Source: Alphaproteobacteria bacterium (GTDB lineage: Bacteria > Pseudomonadota > Alphaproteobacteria > Rhizobiales > Aestuariivirgaceae). From it: a stretch of DNA of 5,963 nucleotides. Of this stretch, positions 5,159 to 5,963 are shown in pieces. Location: NCBI GenBank assembly GCA_020441605.1, contig JAGRLX010000411.1, positions 1-5,963 on the forward strand. The letters run 5' to 3'. A model generated the notes under the pieces. That model searched no databases. It was not told the origin of the DNA and worked only from the letters and a program-made list of their open reading frames with translations. Both the position numbers and the translations under genes were made by a program. How positions within the stretch are numbered: position 1 is the stretch's first letter; each line of letters begins with the position of its first letter.

Positions 5159-5963
5159 TCACGACCCGAACCTGTTGGTCTTCGGGAACCCTTTCGGCGG
5201 AAGCCGACCTGCTTGAGCGCGGTCGCCTAGCCATTCCTTCAGGTCGGTGACCGTCCACTTGCGGCCGGAACTGTCGATCCACGACAAGCCGTCGGCCAGC
5301 TTGAAGGCTTGGGCGTCGGAGAGGTTTCCGTCTTTGAATTTCTGCAGGCGTACGCCCTTTCCGCGACTCATTTCCGGCAGATCTGCGAGCTTGAAAATGA
5401 GCATCTTGCGGTTTTCGCCAATGCTGGCGACGCAATCGGCGCCATCCGGCAATGCCGTGCAGACCAGCGCCTCAATCGGCGCCTTCACGTTGAGAACCTG
5501 TTTACCCTTGCGGGTATTGGCGACGCAGTCCTCCTCGGCAACCACGAAGCCGTCGCCATCCGTCGAGGCGACCAGACGCTTGGCACCGGGTACAAGGACA
5601 AACAAAGAAATGATGGAGTCGGCCGCGTCGAGATCGCAGATCAGCCGCACCGGCTCGCCATGGCCACGCCCGCCGGGTAATTTGGCCGCGTCGAGGGTGA
5701 AGAACTTGCCGCTCGAAGAGAACAGCATGATCTTGTCAGTGGTCATCGCGTGGAAGACGAACTTGCCCTGGTCTCCGTCCTTGTAGACCAGGCCCGAGAC
5801 ATCTTCCAGGTGCCCCTTGAGCGCCCTGATCCAGCCCTTCTCGGAACAGACCACGGTGACAGGCTCCCTTTCGATCATCGCCTGCTCAAGATCAATATCT
5901 ATATCGGGTGCTTCGGCAAAGTCAGTGCGGCGCCGGCCAAGCTCGGTCTTCTTGGAGAATTTC
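5159..5963 (-). CDS. parC: DNA topoisomerase IV subunit A, C-terminal domain (N-terminal part beyond window)
   Basis: 268 codons including the stop are visible on the reverse strand, the C-terminal third of a subunit of about 750 residues. ParC with ParE decatenates daughter chromosomes by ATP-dependent double-strand passage. The catalytic tyrosine and the breakage-reunion core lie outside the window. Seen: ELGRRRTDFAEAPDIDID near the edge, the linker into the C-terminal domain, then blade-like repeats of a GyrA/ParC beta-pinwheel: VTVVCSEKGWIRALKGH, TTDKIMLFSSSGKFFTLDA, RLVASTDGDGFVVAEEDC, DCVASIGENRKMLIFKLADL. The protein ends with RAQAGRLPPKGFPKTNRF, as in alphaproteobacterial ParC. GyrA is less likely because no GyrA-box is seen and the tail fits ParC. 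An internal ATG at 5876-5878 is not the start, because the frame stays open and family-like to the window edge. Confidence 0.95.
   Translation of the reverse strand, partial: KFSKKTELGRRRTDFAEAPDIDIDLEQAMIEREPVTVVCSEKGWIRALKGHLEDVSGLVYKDGDQGKFVFHAMTTDKIMLFSSSGKFFTLDAAKLPGGRGHGEPVRLICDLDAADSIISLFVLVPGAKRLVASTDGDGFVVAEEDCVANTRKGKQVLNVKAPIEALVCTALPDGADCVASIGENRKMLIFKLADLPEMSRGKGVRLQKFKDGNLSDAQAFKLADGLSWIDSSGRKWTVTDLKEWLGDRAQAGRLPPKGFPKTNRFGS

Noticed and set aside
5247..5786. Plus-strand frames of 179 and 123 codons opposite parC
   Set aside because: The minus strand encodes an unmistakable ParC C-terminal domain; these frames are its antisense shadows.

Overview
The window looks like chromosomal DNA of an alphaproteobacterium, most likely of the Hyphomicrobiales (Rhizobiales). 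This rests on a BA14K-type secreted protein, a Bpt N-end-rule transferase and a ParC C-terminus whose sequence style and closing residues fit that group. Base composition is moderately GC-rich. It seems visibly lower across about 3.65-4.5 kb, although I did not compute it.

Layout from left to right. (1) 1-728, minus strand: a beta-hydroxyacid dehydrogenase of the 3-hydroxyisobutyrate dehydrogenase / tartronate semialdehyde reductase family, cut at its C-terminus by the window edge. (2) 880-1614, plus: aspartate/glutamate leucyltransferase Bpt, divergent from gene 1 and best started at a GTG. (3) 1615-1760: an intergenic stretch with a three-tier nested inverted repeat. (4) 1761-2693, plus: a ten-helix EamA/DMT transporter. 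(5) 2694-2918: a leader region with a good sigma-70-like promoter, a near-match to a CtrA box and a possible short leader ORF. (6) 2919-3689, plus, and 3652-4479, minus: two uncharacterised genes that converge and overlap by 38 bp at their 3' ends; the second has a PAS-like C-terminal half. (7) 4645-5109, plus: a secreted BA14K-family protein with a basic stretch followed by a Tyr/Asp/Gly stretch. (8) 5159-5963, minus: the C-terminal domain of ParC (topoisomerase IV subunit A), cut at its N-terminal side by the window edge.

The genes do not form one pathway. Bpt and ParC are housekeeping functions, and the roughly 3.5 kb between them carries lineage-variable genes: a transporter, the convergent unknown pair and a small secreted protein. 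No mobile-element gene, tRNA, rRNA or CRISPR array is visible. The least explained part is the convergent unknown pair together with its long, potentially regulated leader. The nested inverted repeat after bpt is the best candidate for an undescribed nucleic-acid element.
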